From the NCBI RefSeq assembly GCF_029335485.1, contig NZ_JARJLM010000536.1, positions 1-41,784 on the forward strand: a stretch of DNA of 41,784 bases, written 5' to 3'. A program made the position numbers and the translations under genes. The DNA is from Cupriavidus basilensis (GTDB taxonomy: Bacteria > Pseudomonadota > Gammaproteobacteria > Burkholderiales > Burkholderiaceae). This document shows positions 41,248-41,784 of this stretch, in pieces (within the stretch, counting starts at the first letter, position 1; every line of letters begins with the position of its first letter). The notes under the pieces are model-generated. The model had not been told where the DNA came from. It worked only from the letters and a program-made list of their open reading frames with translations, and searched no databases.

Positions 41248-41784
41248 GCGCCTGGATCCTGCTGCGCGGCCTGACGCGCGAGACACGCCACTGGGGCGCC
41301 CTGCCAGGCATGCTCGAGACCACTGCCGGCATCGGGCCCGTCGTCATGCTGGACCTGCCCGGCAATGGCGTGGAGACGGCCGCACAAGCGCCGGCCAACG
41401 TGGCCGCCATGGTGGACTTCGTACGCGAGCGCGCCCGGGGCCGGGGCCTGGCCTCGCCCTACCGCCTCCTCGCCATGTCGCTGGGCGCCATGGTGGCGGC
41501 CGAGTGGGCACACCGCTATCCGCGGGAAATCGGGGCACTGATGCTGATCAACACCAGCATGCGGCCATTCTGCGGCGTGACGCAGCGCCTGCCGCCGCGC
41601 AACTGGCCGGCGCTGCTTGGCATGGCGCTGCGCTGGCATGACGCCGATTTCTGCGAGCGCACCGTTCACCGGTTGACCTGCAGCACCAGTGCCGCGCTCG
41701 CCGCCGACGTAGCGGCATGGTCCTCGATTCGCGCCAGCGCGCCCGTGAGCCGCACCAACGCACTGCGCCAGTTGTGGGCCGCGG
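41244..41784 (+). CDS. Alpha/beta hydrolase, N-terminal part (runs off right edge)
   Basis: The ATG at 41244 overlaps the carboxypeptidase stop, and the frame is open for 180 codons to the window end. It starts MSAWILLRGLTRETRHWGAL, followed by VVMLDLPGNGVET (the oxyanion-side strand and loop). The nucleophile elbow is YRLLAMSLGAMVAAEWAHRY, where Ala replaces the first Gly of GxSxG. The next strand, ALMLINTSMRPF, leads to a cap region. The acid and His of the triad lie outside the window. Overlapping start and stop with the M14 gene suggests translational coupling and a shared pathway. The substrate is unknown. Confidence 0.88.
   Translation, partial: MSAWILLRGLTRETRHWGALPGMLETTAGIGPVVMLDLPGNGVETAAQAPANVAAMVDFVRERARGRGLASPYRLLAMSLGAMVAAEWAHRYPREIGALMLINTSMRPFCGVTQRLPPRNWPALLGMALRWHDADFCERTVHRLTCSTSAALAADVAAWSSIRASAPVSRTNALRQLWAA

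Noticed and set aside
1-41784. Phage defence island, CRISPR array, toxin-antitoxin pair, secretion cluster or mobile element
   Set aside because: No repeat-spacer array, transposase, integrase, nuclease/helicase defence gene or att-like direct repeats were found; composition is uniform across the window.

Overview
The window is GC-rich DNA, densely packed with typical proteobacterial genes. The gene set points to a Burkholderiaceae-type betaproteobacterium, most like Cupriavidus/Ralstonia: a Bug-type (TctC) periplasmic receptor without its membrane partners, many LysR/AraC/TetR regulators, a valine-degradation operon, a CioAB-type cytochrome bd oxidase with a DUF2474 subunit, and a Tat-exported phosphocholine-type phospholipase C. 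The taxonomic call is inference from gene content and base composition. I see no tRNA, rRNA, CRISPR array, insertion sequence, phage gene or integration site. It looks like ordinary chromosome or second-replicon DNA.

Layout. 1-519: start of a LysR regulator running off the left edge. 832-2040: membrane diguanylate cyclase. 2058-9035: AraC regulator divergent from a distal valine-catabolism operon (acyl-CoA dehydrogenase, mmsA, mmsB, enoyl-CoA hydratase, 3-hydroxyisobutyryl-CoA hydrolase). 9078-12270 (minus strand): alanine aminotransferase, DUF523 protein, small signal peptidase I, HxlR regulator. 12415-14054 (minus): a PadR regulator with a His-rich head and a siderophore-interacting ferric reductase, resembling the enterobacterial NfeR/NfeF (YqjI/YqjH) pair. 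14439-15032: exported protein with an internal duplication. 15298-17512: TetR regulator divergent from an atypical SDR and a kappa-GST/HCCA-isomerase-like protein. 17718-19411: unknown protein and a PerM/AI-2E-family membrane protein. 19794-21640: TSUP permease and LysR regulator, divergent from 21784-27163: dsdA, Bug receptor, D-threonine-aldolase-type enzyme and amidase, read as a D-hydroxy-amino-acid/amide catabolic cluster. 27593-30218: cydA-cydB-DUF2474. 30242-33143: SDR divergent from TetR plus an MFS permease. 33523-37942: lipoprotein with a degenerate phosphodiesterase domain and a LamG domain, a 53-residue lipoprotein, and phospholipase C. 38141-39861: LysR resembling aminoethylphosphonate-associated regulators, then a HAD phosphatase. 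40216-41784: M14 carboxypeptidase overlapping an alpha/beta hydrolase that runs off the right edge.

How the genes fit together. The valine block can take isobutyryl-CoA to propionyl-CoA. The dsdA block looks built to capture a small organic solute and break down D-serine or 3-hydroxy-D-amino acids, possibly released from amides. The 33.5-39.9 kb block has a phosphorus-scavenging flavour. No obviously new large system is present. The best leads are the degenerate phosphodiesterase-LamG lipoprotein next to phospholipase C, the dsdA/aldolase/amidase cluster, the SDR without its catalytic Ser/Tyr, and the PadR-ferric reductase pair with an operator overlapping its promoter.
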